Source of the DNA: Reticulitermes lucifugus | Lineage: Eukaryota; Arthropoda; Insecta; Blattodea; Rhinotermitidae | Reading direction: 5' to 3' | NCBI GenBank assembly: GCA_026260175.1 | Contig: JAKCWW010001075.1 | Coordinates: 354-64,353, forward strand | DNA: 64,000 bases | Part shown: piece after piece, positions 11,553 to 26,500 of the stretch | Layout: each line of letters opens with the position of its first letter | How positions within the stretch are numbered: the first letter of the stretch is position 1 | Translations under genes and position numbers: made by a program | Notes under the pieces: model-generated | The model's input: only the letters and a program-made list of their open reading frames with translations | What the model was told of the DNA's origin: nothing | The model's database searches: none

Positions 11553-14500
11553 GTAGGTAACTTTTATTCAACATTCCATTACGCCTGTTTAAAGTTCAGT
11601 GTTGAATCAGGAGACATAATGTCGACAGTAGTGAGGATGCTAGTTCTACCCAGCATAAAATAGAGATAATTAACATCTTTGTAGTTATCACTATTATTTA
11701 TCCTCCGCCTGCTTAACTAACCAGAGTGTATGGCTTTATCTTGCGTTATACTTTTGTATGAATGAATGTAACACGTTTACAATAGATCCACGAAGAGAAA
11801 GTCATTCGCTTCACTAACACGAACGGAGGTGTGACTCACCAACGCTTAGCTCCACAGACAAGATCTTATGTATCGTCGATATAAAGATATGACTACACTT
11901 TTACATTTGGAATTCAGTGAAAAATACGACGTTTTACTTTGCGAGGAGGTGTTTTAAAAATAAAATAAAAGGCCTCATTTTTGCAGAGTCAAGTCGTGCA
12001 ATTCGAAGATATGAACCTTTCCATTGTGTCTGACTAAACAACATTAACCTACTGGGACTTGTATGCTTCTTTCTAGTTCCTTAATTATTTCAAAATTTAT
12101 TTAAGATACAAGAGCAAAATACAGTCAGTGAGAGTAAAGTATCTAATTGAAGTTTCCTCACACATATCAGAATTAAACAATAAATTGCATTATGCATTAC
12201 AGTCAAACAATAATAATGAGAGGTAGCCCTACTCTTTGTATACAGAGAAGATGACGTCACGCCAGCACGTGTTGCTTCAAGACAGAAATGTTCAAATCAG
12301 TTGATTAAACACTACTACTGAAAATCTTATGAAAAAATAAATGAAATGCCGGAATACATTTTTTTTGTGACGTAACAGTCCTAATCGGGCCTAGGCCGCC
12401 TCATTGTTGAGGTTTCTAAACCACACACAATTAGACACACACACACACACACCCGTTAGAACTCCTCTGAAGAGTGATTAGCTCGTCGCAGAGGCCGCTA
12501 CCTTCACCACACACAACAAACACAAGACACAAACCTCTATGCTCTCAGTGGGATTCGAACCCGCAATTCCAGCATTCAAGCTGCCGCAGACCTACGTCTG
12601 AAACAGCGCGGTCACCGGGATCGGGACAAGGATAATAAATGCTGTTGAATTTAAAATTTTGACTCTACAAGTTTAAATCATGAATATATGAAAACATGTT
12701 CACTCCTATTGTGTTTGAAAATGTGCAGATAACGGTATTTATAAGGAAGTTGGCTGCCATTACTGTGGACTGATACCGTTCTGTTTGTGTTTAAATTCAT
12801 CAGTTCATTAGTTTCATATAAAGTAATCTTCTGAAACGAAATTTTATTTAGAAACTTATGAAAAATATCTAATTTTAATTGTATACTGGTCACGCAAATC
12901 GTTACATGTTTCGTAGGCCTATGCGAAAACATTAAAGGCGTCTATGGATAAAGCTGATATTTTGCAACCGTAAATTAGAGATTATGCAACTTTCTAAGAC
13001 TCTATAACTGAGATGATAAGCAAATGTATACGCATTTCTGGAACGATACTGACAGGGGAAGATAAGGTCCTTGGAGGACAATCTAGCCCAGTGCTAATAC
13101 GTAAACTTCCCTGGGTTTGAACCCGGGAGTCCTTTTTACGGGGCAGAAGACTAGCCGCTTTTCCATAGCAGTTTCTACAGAGGAGGGATTTAGATTGGTA
13201 TGAATAAGCCTCTACAGTTAACGGCTCCTATTTATGATTCCATTATTTCTATTCTAGAATTGTGTTCATATTTTCTGCAGTGTCACATTATTTCTTACAG
13301 GCCATATAAAGACTTCTTAATGTCAGTCATTCGTGATTGTGGCACTTATTTCATTTCTGCCATGCATTGCATGCGAAAACCAATGATTCGCTCTAGTTTC
13401 TCATGCCCTTATTGGTCCACAAGCTGCAAAGTTACTTTCCTCTTCTCTGTGCTTTCATGTTCTATTTTAAGGAGACAGCTTTCTACAATGAAGGCTTGAT
13501 TTCAGTAATGGTGTTTCAGTCCACTTGTCAAAGAAAAATTATATAAATTCTGCTCTCAGATATATTTTTTATTTTATATTGCTGCTTCTAATTTAAAATT
13601 GTGTGCAGCCGGGTACATTTCCAAATTGTTTGGTTTCCACAGGCAAGGGTAGCTAATTAATAACCAGAGCTATCATCTGGGACTAGGCACAAATGCTCTT
13701 ATGTGGAGCTCCGTACACCTACCAACAGGTACAGGCCAACAAAATCGCACGATATATTTCCCCTTGTACGAGGTCTAGTGGAAAACCATGATTCATCCCT
13801 AAGCTTATTAAGGAAACTTCGGTTGAGGGTCGGTTAAAGGACTTACAGTAGGTAATGACCCGTCCCAAATTTCGTTGCTTACACTGCGACTGTTAGTCCA
13901 TTAGCAACGTATTTTTTACGTTTTATATTAATTGATTCATTTTTATATTAATATATTTGTTTTAACTACGGCCTTAGCAGTATTTGTGGCAGGAACAGAG
14001 TGCGAGTGGAAACAACACACTTCATTAATTTCGCGAGCTCATTTTTCATTTATGTTGTCATTTCTCTTATAGCCTACAACCTTTCCTAAAAAGAAACGAC
14101 GAAAAGGTCAACAAATGGGACAGGTACCTAAATTAGTTTGGTTGAAAGTATTCGCAAAAGGAGTAAGTTCGGCTGATTCTTTGTATTTCCTATGCCTATA
14201 TATTTTCGGTACCGATCTCAGGGGCCGCGCGATCTAAGGCGTGTGTCTGCGGCCTCTCGCTTGCTGGGATTGTGGGTTCGAATCCCGCAGGGGCATGGAA
14301 GTCTGTTTCTTGTAAGTGTTGTGCGTTGTCAGGTAGAGGTCCCTGCATCGGGCTGGTCACTTGTCCAGAGGAATTCTACCGATTGTGGTGTTTCTGAGTG
14401 TGATCGTGAAGCCTCGATAATGAGGAGACCGTGCCCCACTAGGGGCTATTGCGCCATGTAAAAAAACATAAAATGTTTTACGTGAGAAAAAATACATTTT

Positions 14501-17500
14501 CAGTTCCGAAGCTCGTCTTAAGTGTCATCTACATAAATTTATACTTTCTCATTAAGAGTATGATAGTTGGCGCTACAATACTACTTCTTGTATTTCGTAA
14601 ATTTAGGTCGTGTCTCAATGCCTTCAGTATAAAACTGTTTTTAAGTGCAGTCGAAATAACCCAATCAATATAGAGACTAGTCTACTTAGCAGAAGCAAGA
14701 GCAATTTGTCCTCTCCAGAGCATTCAGAACAGTTCTGGTGTCCACCCACAATCCTGTTTACATGTTACAGGGTACAATCCCTCTTAGTTAAAGCGGCCGG
14801 GGCTTGAAGCTTTATTGTTTACCTTCATCTAATTCTGACGTGAAGAATGAGTGGGAATGTGCATTCCCTTTCCCTTATTCTTTTGTAATGCAGTGCTTAA
14901 TTAACCAGACACAACCTTAGAATTCTTACAGGATTTGATGTCGATTTTGGCTCCTCTGCACAAGGAATATCCACGCAGTGTGTGCAGTATGAATGAGGTT
15001 ATGTGTAATACTCGGTGGCTGGTTTCCAGAAACGATAATGTTCAGGACGAGAAAAGAGGGCCGGTTTCCATAGGGGTTGGCTTAGCTTCCTCTCTACTTC
15101 GCACAGGTTGTACCACAGGTACCCCACTGACACTGGGATGCAATCTGTCTCGCCACAGGGAGATGACGTAAGAGAGAGTATTGTGTGAATATGTGGGTTG
15201 CACAATGGAAACCAACTCGTTTTACCAGCTAACAACAACGGGATGCTTCACTCTCTGGCTTGTTGCTGCTGTGGTTTCATTTTACTCCTGGCGTGAAGGA
15301 CCTTTTATTATATAAACGTTACGTGCCACTGCTTTGGGTCGCAGGAGTGTGTGACATTTATGATTCAAATCCTATACCAGTACTCTCCATTGGTCACGAG
15401 AATGAATATAATATTCAAAAAGGAATATTTTATTATTAGATCATCTCTCGCACTTTTGTACGATATTATCTAAATATATACAAGTAAATACAACAGGTCC
15501 CTGTGCTTACCTTCATTTAAAACTCACGTTAAATTCTTCGTTATTATTTTTAAACCACGAGAAAAAAATTAAAGTACTCCAAGACTGTAAATACACATTG
15601 ATTTAATGTTTTGTGAGGGTGGTATAAAATCTTCATAAAAGTATTTTAATTTGCTTTGTCGCACGGTTGTGACTTCAATATTGATCTTCTTACACTTTAG
15701 GTATTGTGTCCAGAACAGGATAATATTGGCAAACAAAGAGAATAGAGAAGTGAATGAGACTACGTTATTTGAAAATTGCAAGCTAACTTTCTTGTCTCTA
15801 GCCATAGAGTACGTGCTGAGTAGTGGCGGGTTTATTAATGTTAATATTTGAAGTTAATACTGGCCTCTGAAACAAAGAAAATTCTTTGTGCCAAGAAACT
15901 GCAAAGGTTGCAAAGGAAATACTTGTAATTATAATAACATAAATATTTATATTTATTTATCAGAGAGTATGGTGGGACCTCCAAGAACGCTGTCAATTAT
16001 GATCCGACTCGTAAGCATAACAAATCTGCTAAAAATTAAAATTGTATTGCCCTTCCGCTGACCTGAAAACCTTATTTCACTGAAAGTACAACGATAAAGG
16101 ACACTTGTTTTTTTACACATATGCCATAAGTTGCTGTATTATGAGCGGACATAAATTTTCGTTGGAGGTGAACATTTTTAGACCCACAAAAACGTTTTGT
16201 TTCCTGTTATCAAAAAACCATTTTTTTAATATAAAACATTTCACTTCAGCGCTGACTAAAAAGAAAAGAATTGAAAATGAAAGAATATGAAATTAATGTA
16301 TTATGTCGTCATTAGCTAGAATACTTAATAATATTTTGCTTTAATTTATGATTTCATGTCTAAATGAAGAAAGTGAAAAAATAGCTAAATGTCTGAAACT
16401 TGTGAGCAAATTATTCTAGCGTCTTTTAAAGCAAACTCGCAGTACTTGACTAAATAAATGAGGAAATATCATCAAACGTTCCAAATTATGAAATGCGACA
16501 TTTGAATTCGAGACTCACACCACTCGAATAAGAATTAGACTGGGCTTAGTAACAATAAATCGGGGCATGAATAGTTAGTTTATATCTGAAAGGCTAAATT
16601 AATGGTGATAACTGTTTGGAATAGCGTGTAGGCAGATTTAATGGACAAACCGAGCACAGAATTAACGATTCCGTTACATGAATGACATCACGAATCGCAC
16701 TAGGGACCCTGTGTAAAGCACAGGCGGATTGTAAAGGGAATTCTGACAATTTTAGTGGTTTCTGCAGGAGCATTCACAGTCACAGTCGGCTTTGTTGTAA
16801 AGTTCCTGATTGTATGTAGCTCGAATACTGGACCTGATGGAAGTTCAGTGGGTTCTCGTAGTTCACTTAATGCGATGCTAAAGACACACATATTTTAGTT
16901 TTTCCATTTTTATACACTTTTCGACATTTACTGGTAGAAGTAACAAGCTAACAAACCAATGACGTGACTGGCTTATTAACTCTCTGGTAAAAGATTCTGA
17001 AGTTTCAACATGTAAGTCCTTGTGACATTGGTTATCAGGTGGTGTACAGACATATGACAGTAGGGAGCAGGATTTGCTGAATAGGCCGTGAGACTCTGAA
17101 TTGTAGTTTAATGGCATGTTAAGTATAATTTTAAAACTTTACATATTAAATCTGATATGTTCCGTGCTAAAAAAGGCACACACAGAGAGTTAAGAAAGGG
17201 GGCGAGTCTTCGATGAAGTCTTTGCTGAAGGACAACCAGTACGTAAATTTCGGAGAACGTTGAACTTAATTATGCTTTTATTTAAGAAGCCTAAGTAAGA
17301 AAATCAATATATATATTTGTAGTAACAATTTGCCATATTTTACTTTCCAATGATATTGTGCGTTTTATATTATATTTATATTTATTTATAATAAGATATA
17401 ATATATAATAATATATAATTTATAATTTATAATAATAAATATAATATTTATATATTATATATTATATTATATTGTATTTATATTATATTTATATTAATTA

Positions 17501-20500
17501 TATATTTAAAATATACTCACTCCTATTTTAAATCCTCAACCTCTAGTCTTTTCCTAAATCTAGTCTGCAGAGAATAAAACGACTATCCTAAATGTACAAG
17601 TAGAGAAAGCCCCAAAACTGTGAGAACCATTGGACTATTACATGCGATCCTCAGCATAAATAAGGAAGGAGTGAAGGCGTGGACCGGACTCATGTGTCTT
17701 AGGATAAGGGCAAATGGCAGACTGTTATGAAAACGGAACTTAACCTTTGGGTTGCACAAAATTCATGAAACTTTTAACACGCTGAAGAGTAATTAGCTTC
17801 TCTATAAAGATTGGGTTACATTAAACACATGAGTAATATTTTTCTTCTCTTAAAAAATATGGATTATTTTTACATTCTTGCCCCCAGGGTTTTATCCGTT
17901 ATTAGGTCGATTTTAAACTCGTCGCTTAAATATAATTTTCTTATTTTTTCCCTCATTAAACATTTATGTTACTGCATTTGTAAGTTTTTAAATAGCTGTT
18001 GATGCTGTAATTTGTTACAGGTATCTGAGAAATTAGTGACTTTAATTTTTTCATATTAGGCCACAGAATATTTCATTAGAAACCCCGAGGTTTGTATTTT
18101 GTTTATTGTTTATTTGTAGCTTTAAAATCCTTGAATATGATATTGGCATGCTGAATGTTCTACCAAGAATAGGCGGGAAACTATTAAACACATTCTACAC
18201 AGTTCATTTAGTACATATATCCAAATTCTTTCCTAAACTTTTATTACAGGCAATTAGAAAAGAAAATTTACTTGGCTGTAGTGTATGTAAAATAATCAGT
18301 TACATCAAATAATAAGACTGTTTTTACAGTACGTGTGTGAAATAAATGCAATTGTCTGATAGAGTGATGACGATAATGATGATGGTGATGATGTCAAAAT
18401 GTGCATAAAATAATTAACTTAATAATATAGATTTAAACTGGGTTTCTCGAAGATTGGTTTGTAGAGTTAACTGTAATATAGAGAAAACATGTACATACAA
18501 ATTTATTCTATTGGGAACGAGGAAAATTATTTTGAATTACGAAAGAGATAAAATAATTTAGCTCATGGAAGGAAGTAAAATTATTTTGTCTTAGAAATTA
18601 TATACAAAGAAATACGATTAAGATGTTTTTAACCTGTCTTCGAGAGATCCCTTTTCAAACCTCGTTTCATATTCAGGCTATAATAACTAAAGTTTATCCA
18701 GGTTTTCCCCAACAAGTCAAAGTAAAAATTCAATGGTGTAACGTAAATAAGCTACGATTCATTCATTCACAATTTTTCAATCTAAAATCCGAGCATTAAA
18801 ACAATTGAAGTCTATATAACCCGTAAAGTTAAAACGAATAATTAAATAAAATGACAGTCGCTCGTACGTCGTGTCCTTTTAAATGCCAAGAAGACGCATC
18901 AGGACTAAGTTATTAACCTTTCACTTTGATATGAATTTCGGATAATAACTGAGCTGAAAAATAAGGAATATTGGCTCGTCATTTAGTTAAAATAAGGCCT
19001 CAATAAAGAAACGCATTGAAATATAGGCATAAACATTTCGAATACGAAGAACCTTGTAGGCACAGTGCCAAAAATACTGTCAGAGCTAAACATAAATTCT
19101 AAGTACGTGTTGTGTTTCCATGGCAGCAACGAGTGTGGAAGGCCCTGTGTTCAACATCACCAGAGTGAACCGCCTGCATATGGGGGCGTACCTGTGCATT
19201 GCATCGAACGGCGTTCCTCCCACAGTCAGCAAGAGGATCATGCTCATTGTGCACTGTACGTATCTCAACAAAAGACGCAATGTTTTGCTTAGTTCAGTAA
19301 TGTGAACAGGCTCCAGGCCTTAAATTAACAAGCACCTAGGAAGGTAAACCATTATTAGAACTTACCTTACGTACTGTTTTTGTCTTACGAATATGAAGTA
19401 CATTTACCTACATTTCATTTAAAAGCACATAATAATGTCGGATTTGGTGATATTTTCCTACAAAAATATTTTTGTGGAAAGTATTATATACATTCATTTA
19501 ATACATATTAATGGACCTGGTTCGCAATGCAATATGTACGAAGTCAACGTATGTGTAAGTATATATAAGGAGTAACATGGGATAATAGGTCATAGAATAA
19601 AGTGAAAAATATAATTTAAATTTTTTTTCTGCCACATGGCCCTTCATACATGATCATTTGTGGACAGAAAGACAGTTCTCACTTGTGCTTTTATACATTT
19701 ACTGACTTACTCATTTTTCACACATATTAATCAGCTCCACATTTCCTACTATGTTAAGAATAACATGTTACATGACACTATTATTAGCTACTTCATTGAA
19801 GTCCAAGACCACACAGTCCATTCCCTTTTAATACACAATTTAATGTAATAATACCAACTGCATTTCGGTGTTTTAAATATACCCCTTACTTCAGATGTTT
19901 TGCTACAGAGATGTGTGCTCTTCTTATCTCGACCATTCATGTCATGTGTTACAATAATGTAACCCTTTTGGTTTCATCATTCCAATAATATTTGGCAAGT
20001 GTGTAAATTATCAGTTTATATCAGCCTTCAAATATTTACCACATTTTAAAATTATTTCCTCTATGTTTTAGACGAATATTTATGTTGAATTTTTGTTATT
20101 GTAAAAGTCATAACTGGTAACAAGTGTTTATAAATGTCAGCACATGTGTTACAGCTCTGAATAGAAATACATTAAAGTTTTGGGGAAAAAAATTAGAGCT
20201 GAAAAGTAGGAAAAACTTACTCGTGTTGTACTTGAGAAAACTTTTATAATTAATAATTTCTACACATTTAAATCCTGTCCCTACGTTGGCCTCTATACGC
20301 TTTTCTGTGGGAGTTGTATTTGTTGCCTTACCCAGGGAAAGAAAATGATCGATGCCTGAAAAATGTTTAAAATTAAATACTAGGACATAGTGGAAAAAAG
20401 TGACAAATATTTTCAAAGAAATGCACAGCAATAAATTTTATTTTAATTTATTTGACCTAGTTTTAAAATTAATCAAATTAACTTCCAGTTTCAGCTTAAT

Positions 20501-23500
20501 AATAAGTATAACGTTTCTTATTTTAAGTAGTATAACTGCTTATTAAAAGTAAAAAATGTTGATCTTCCATTTACACTGGAAACATTTTAATAAATGATTA
20601 GTAACATTACTGAGGGCCAAATGTTTAACATATCATTAACAATTATCCTCAATAAAGGGAATTCTTTATATGTTAATTAAAGGCTTAAAATATATCTTGC
20701 TTAACAGTTCCTCCGATGATATGGATCCAGAACCAATTAGTCGGAGCACATGAAGGTCAGCAGATGACCCTTGAATGTAATTCAGAAGCTTATCCTAAGT
20801 CCATAAACTACTGGACAAGAGAGAAGGGAGAAATAATCGCACAAGGTGAGTAAAGCCAAATTATTTATTAATTTACAAACTAGAACTTTGTTGGAGTGTT
20901 TTATATACTCATATTTGATCAGAACTGAGGTCTACAGGGCCGCCTTCAGTTTCACTTAACGTATCACCTTCAATTTCACCAAACTTGCTACCTTCCTGTC
21001 CAACTAACGTATTATATTTAAACTCGTCTGACGTATCACCTTCTGTTTTACCTAACTTATCGCCTTCAATTTCGTATAACGTACCATGTGCCTTCATTTA
21101 CGAGCATTAAAGCAAGGTGTGATCTTCCCCTTCAAGTTCATTACTTACTGCATGTGCTTTGCTTCCTTTAAATTTCAATTATTTGCATCTTGTCCACACA
21201 CGTAGTGTTTCTGTATTGGAGAATAAGTGTGTTTACTGTAAGGAAAAACCAAATTGTAGGTTTTATATTATTTGAATGAACTGCTTATCTTAAAGGAATA
21301 TTTTAGCTTCGTGTATTTATTCATTTTTTGCAAAATAAAATGAAGGGATATTTGTTTTTAATTTAACGGCACCTTTTCACAAAATAGTATTGACATTAAA
21401 TATCTTTTGTCCTTTTCACACATCATAAAATTATGTGATCCCTAATTTGGTAATTAATCCTATTACTTCATCTCATTAATATGTTGATATTCTGTCGTGA
21501 AAGGATGTTCCACAACTTATATTTTATTTTAATTTTAAGTGCACCAGTAGGTAACTTAATGCATTTAACGTTTATATAATTTGGATTGTTGCACTGTTTC
21601 AACATTTTTTATATTCTGGCAGGTGTAATTATCAAAGTTTGATAGCATATTTATTAAAAAATATTTTATTAAGTACTGTAATTCTCAACTCAATAATTGT
21701 AATTAAAGTTTATTTTATAACACAACTTTTAAAAATGTATCATTACGAACCAAATGCTGTGCCTTCGTCACGCACCTTGCACTGCTTAGTGTAAGAATAT
21801 CGTCTACAAATTACCCACCGTGTTTTTTTCATCATTTTGGACGTGCTTAGGCATATGAAACATTCAACTTTAGCCCATGCAATCTTAATTTGAGAAAAGT
21901 CATATTTGAGGACAAGTATGGGTTCGGAATGTTCAGGCAATTGTTTGTGAGTGTTGGTTGGCAGCCCTCATCTAGTATATGACTTTACTGTCCTACTAGC
22001 ATTTGGTATTTACACATATTGGCTTTATTTAGAATGCGGATATCATAGGTTAGAAGTTTTTTCGCATGAAAGCTTTCTGAAAATAAAACAACTGCCATAG
22101 CCACCTGTTTTGTTTTCAAACAACATGTCAGAACCCATCAAATCCAGGTAAATGTCAAACTGTTTTCAGCAAGCCAATCTGAACTGTTAGAGCTGAGTTG
22201 TTCTTTTTTAACTGTAAATTTCATTACTGTTATTCCATAAAGACAGGAATGTACACAACTGTAACTTCACATGCCGATTTAATCGTGTGACACAACATCT
22301 CTCGTGCTGAGAGGAAAACGCATGCTGAGGATATTCGTGTATATTTGGAGCTGAAAAATATTTAGATATAAGTGGGAGCAAGCAAGAAGAGTCTGGAATA
22401 TATTGCGTCAAGAGGAGCTTCATGATTTTCTCTTGTGCCGTTCGCCAGACTTTATTAGGTTAACAAAATCAAAAAGGGTTAAAAGGGCGGGGAATGTGAC
22501 ACGTGAAGGACAGAACAGACGTGCATAGAAAGAGAGGGAGAACTTGGAAACTCTAGGCGTAGATGAGATGATAATATTAAAGTTGATCCTAAGGGAACCA
22601 ACTTTAATATTATCATCTCATCCACGCCTACGGTTTCCAAGTTCTCTCTTGAATTGGGCGCTGGATTCATCTGTGATGCGGAGAAGAACCAGGCTCCTGT
22701 GATCACCGCAATGATCTTAGTAGTTCCATAAAATGCCAGGAAATTCTAGACTTTGTAAGGATGTAAAAACGTGAGAAGAAGGACTCTCTTTGTGTGTTTT
22801 TACAGTAATTTAACATGCGGAGAAATGATATAGTTTCTGTATTAGAGGTGTGGGTATAGACAGAATGTGTACCTAAAATTGGAACCTGCTCGTAGAGTCA
22901 ACAAACTCGCTCCAATATCTGGACTGCTCACCGTAGAGAGAACGACAGTTGTTGCATAGCGACCGATGACTTCGCACATTCTGCGATGATCAGTCTAGCG
23001 TATTGCCGTGTTACAAAGCTCTCTGTACATATAATTATATGTGATTAAATAAGCCCACGTGCTCACACAATGAATTACAGTAAACAACTTAATTTTATTT
23101 ATATTCGCATTTAGTATGTATTTGGAGAAGTTGTAACAGTTGTAGTGCCGTAAAATATAAAGCTAATTATATAGAACTAAAGAAGAAATTATATATGAAC
23201 ACAAAAATAGCGTTGTGGTACAATATATACGCGAAATGATTCTCTTTTTTAACTTTTGTTATTTTTATATGCGAAATAAAGTTCATATAGGCTGGAAGAG
23301 AGCTTACTTTATCGAAGATATAAAGTGTCTGCGGGGAACACTTTGCTTACTGGATTTACATGACTCACTCGCTCCACCATCAATTTTAGATCATTGGAGT
23401 TATAGACAGCTGTTTGAAGCCTTGTGACAAGAGCACTGGTTACAGCCCAGCTCAGTTTGTACCACACTTGGCCAACTTTCAGTAGGAAAGTACTAAGATT

Positions 23501-26500
23501 CACATTGTGTCGGGTCCCTGTTCCTGCTTCAGAAGAAAACTGGCAACAAAGAGTAACACTTTTTTTCACTTCAGAATCCCTTTTATTCCTTATTTGTTTC
23601 CTTGCTTCCTATTCTTTTCTTCTTTAGTTATTCGTTATTTTACTTATTTTGTGTTGCTTTCTTTCCACATTTATTTATAACTTCTTTATTATTTGTTTGT
23701 TATTTTTTATTTTTCTTCTTTTAAGTCAAAATTATCTGAAGATGGAAGTAAGGCGAAATTAAGAAATGTCGTATCGGTCCATATTAAGAAACTTCAGATA
23801 CAAGATAATTGCAACATACTCCTTAATGTTGCATGCAAGTGTCCTTAAGTACGGTAAGTGTGCTTGCAGTCACAGAGGAGGCAGAGGCAGAGCTAGGGAA
23901 AGAAGTTTAAATAAATAGGGTAGCGCCTAGCTTGGATGATATTTTCATAATTTTATTCTCTTAATGCACGTTACAGCGATGTTTACCTAAGTGTTTCAAC
24001 GTAATGAGATGGAGGAAGGAAAGAGGAGTAGAATGACTGAAGAATACGAAAATAAAATAAATGAAAAAGAATATGGGAAAGTGATGGAAGGAATTAAAGG
24101 TATGAAGGATTATGTGTACCTAATGAAAAAATACTTTGTTTAAAATCTACGGGCAAAACACAAGCATTATTTTCTCTCTTGCAGCTGTAATTGAATTGCA
24201 TTACTTTTTGTTGGAGAAGGGTCCCACAGCAGAAGCTTCGGACGAACTGCAGCCTTAAGGCTTATTATGCAACCTTTGTGATGAAGATGAAGCGAAAGAT
24301 GATCAGTTTTTTTCATTTTTTCCAAGTAATGGAGCACTGGTGGAATGAAATTGACAGGGGAAAACCGAAGTACTCGGGGAAAAAACCTGTCCCAGTGGCA
24401 CTTTGTCCAACACAAATCCCACATGGAGTGACCCGGAATTGAACCCGTACCTCCGCGGTGGGAGGCCGGCGACTAACTATCTGAGTCATGGCAGGGCCAA
24501 TTTCATTACTTTGTAATTGATATTAGATCAGAAATTAAGCACGGTTAGTTTCCTTTCAAGTATAGAAGAAAAAAGTATTCATTGGAGTCGACAAATTATT
24601 CGCTTCTTAATTGATTGACGCCTAAAGGAGGAGAAGGAAGAAAGAAGTTTGAGGGTGGAGGTAGTAAGGGACTCTAGGTTTATTACGAGGGAACAGCAAA
24701 TATAAAGAAAGGAATCAAATGAAACTAAATTAAACCACGGTGCTAATAATGTGAAATTTATAAAGAAAGGAAGTTTCCCAGGTAGGGTCCACTCGTCCTA
24801 CTTGTAAAGGCAAGTTTGTGGCAAAGTAGAATTCCGGGAGAGGGTGGGGAGGTAAATATGGTGCTAAGTGAATAATTGGGGGTATGCAGCAGAGAAAATA
24901 AGCTTAACAAGTACTGTATTTGAGATAAATTGTAATAATTTGTATTACAATGGTAAAAATGGGCAGAATTTTAACGTCAATACGAGGATTACTGCTTAAG
25001 AAATATACAGTGAAATGTGCAAATTGATTACCAGCTCAACATTTCGTATGGGACAGAAGAAAATACGGATAATGCTTGGTTAAATTGGCCGATCACAGTA
25101 ACTTTCAGAAGCTTACTATACCAGCCAGCGGTTCGGAACTGATATTGAGAAATTTTACGTTGTGTTCACCTTACGTTTTGATAACATTCAACAATTAAAC
25201 CAACAAATGCACTCCATTTCTTAAGCATATCCATTAAACCTACATATGTTTCGGCTGCAATATAACCCCTGATGATGGCTCTATTGCAGCCGAAACATAT
25301 GTAGGTTTAATGGACATACGTAAGAAATAAAGTGCATTTGTTGGTTTAATTGTTGAGCGATATTGAGAAGTTCTATTTTACGTTGTGTTCACCGTGGTTT
25401 AATTGTTGAGCGATATTGAGAAGCTTAAATTCTGTCCAAAATGTATTAGAAATTTACTACCTACCTGACAGAAAGTAAAATGAATACACATTATAGAAAG
25501 CAAAATTCTTAATATTACATAGGGAAAAAATTGCTGTGTATTTTGAGAAATATACGAAAAAATTAATGCAAGCTGTGGGAGAACTGAACAACTTTTTAAT
25601 GTGAAATCACGTAGTAGATATACGTAATAACCACTGTGTCGTATAGTTGTGAGAAAGAACAATTAGGTGTGCAAAATTAAAACACTTACCTTTAAAAATG
25701 ATTGTTATGGAATTTGGAATACAAGTTTTACCTTTCTTAAAAGCAAAATTGTTTAACTCGTTCCCTTTCTGCTGTGTTTTAAAGTGCTTCTCTAGCTTGG
25801 TCCCGTAAGAGCCAGGCTGACAGGCGGAGAACAGGCGATAGGATAATGGAGAGTTACGACGTACAACTTCACCTGTTAGACAGGTGCTACATTGCGTGTT
25901 GCTGACATGACCGATAAATATTTTTAACATGTCAGTTGTCTGCTCTTCCGAGGACAAAGTGATTGATTGAATTTATAAAACGGCACATTATGCTCTATTC
26001 CTTCTTTACTTTCTTCCTCACACCTTTCAAAGAGAAGATGTACATTTCCTGAATAATCTGTTCTACCGTTTTTCTTCAGAAATTTTTTGCCATTTTGTGG
26101 GTCAGAGGTTGTATCGAATTTAATTCCGAACCCCCCTAATACCAAAGGCTAAATATTCAGAAAGGAGTATGAATTCTTAGCAAACTGTGTCACGTAGCAG
26201 GTACTTATGTAATTATGTAATATAAACCTGAAGTTTCAAGCCTTTTAGGATGTTACGCTGTGTCGAATCTTAAAGACTTACCGACGTTTCGGAGGATCGT
26301 ACTGTCCTTTTGGCCAGGATTAAACAGTCATAGGTGCTTGAACCTGAAGGCCAAGGCACTACGCTCGTCTGAAATGCCGGTAGCTGTTTAGCAGTCCACA
26401 CGACGTAACATCCCAGAAGACTTCAATCTGCAATAACATCGCTGTGAAAACCTCAAAGTTCGCATGCTGTGGCTTATCAGTATTTCGCCTCTGTTGATTT

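Noticed and set aside
14212-14290. Possible tRNA gene
   Set aside because: A and B boxes are present, but no acceptor stem pairs, and the same head recurs fused to a common body, so it is a SINE.
20909-21097. Reverse 62-codon gene EIEGD repeat
   Set aside because: Openness follows from a 24-base repeat unit; no start context or conservation evidence. Kept only as a minisatellite.
25270-25300. Canonical hammerhead ribozyme
   Set aside because: CTGATGA and GAAAC are in order and the stem pairs, but an extra T lies before the stem and stems I and III cannot be assigned; reported only as hammerhead-like.
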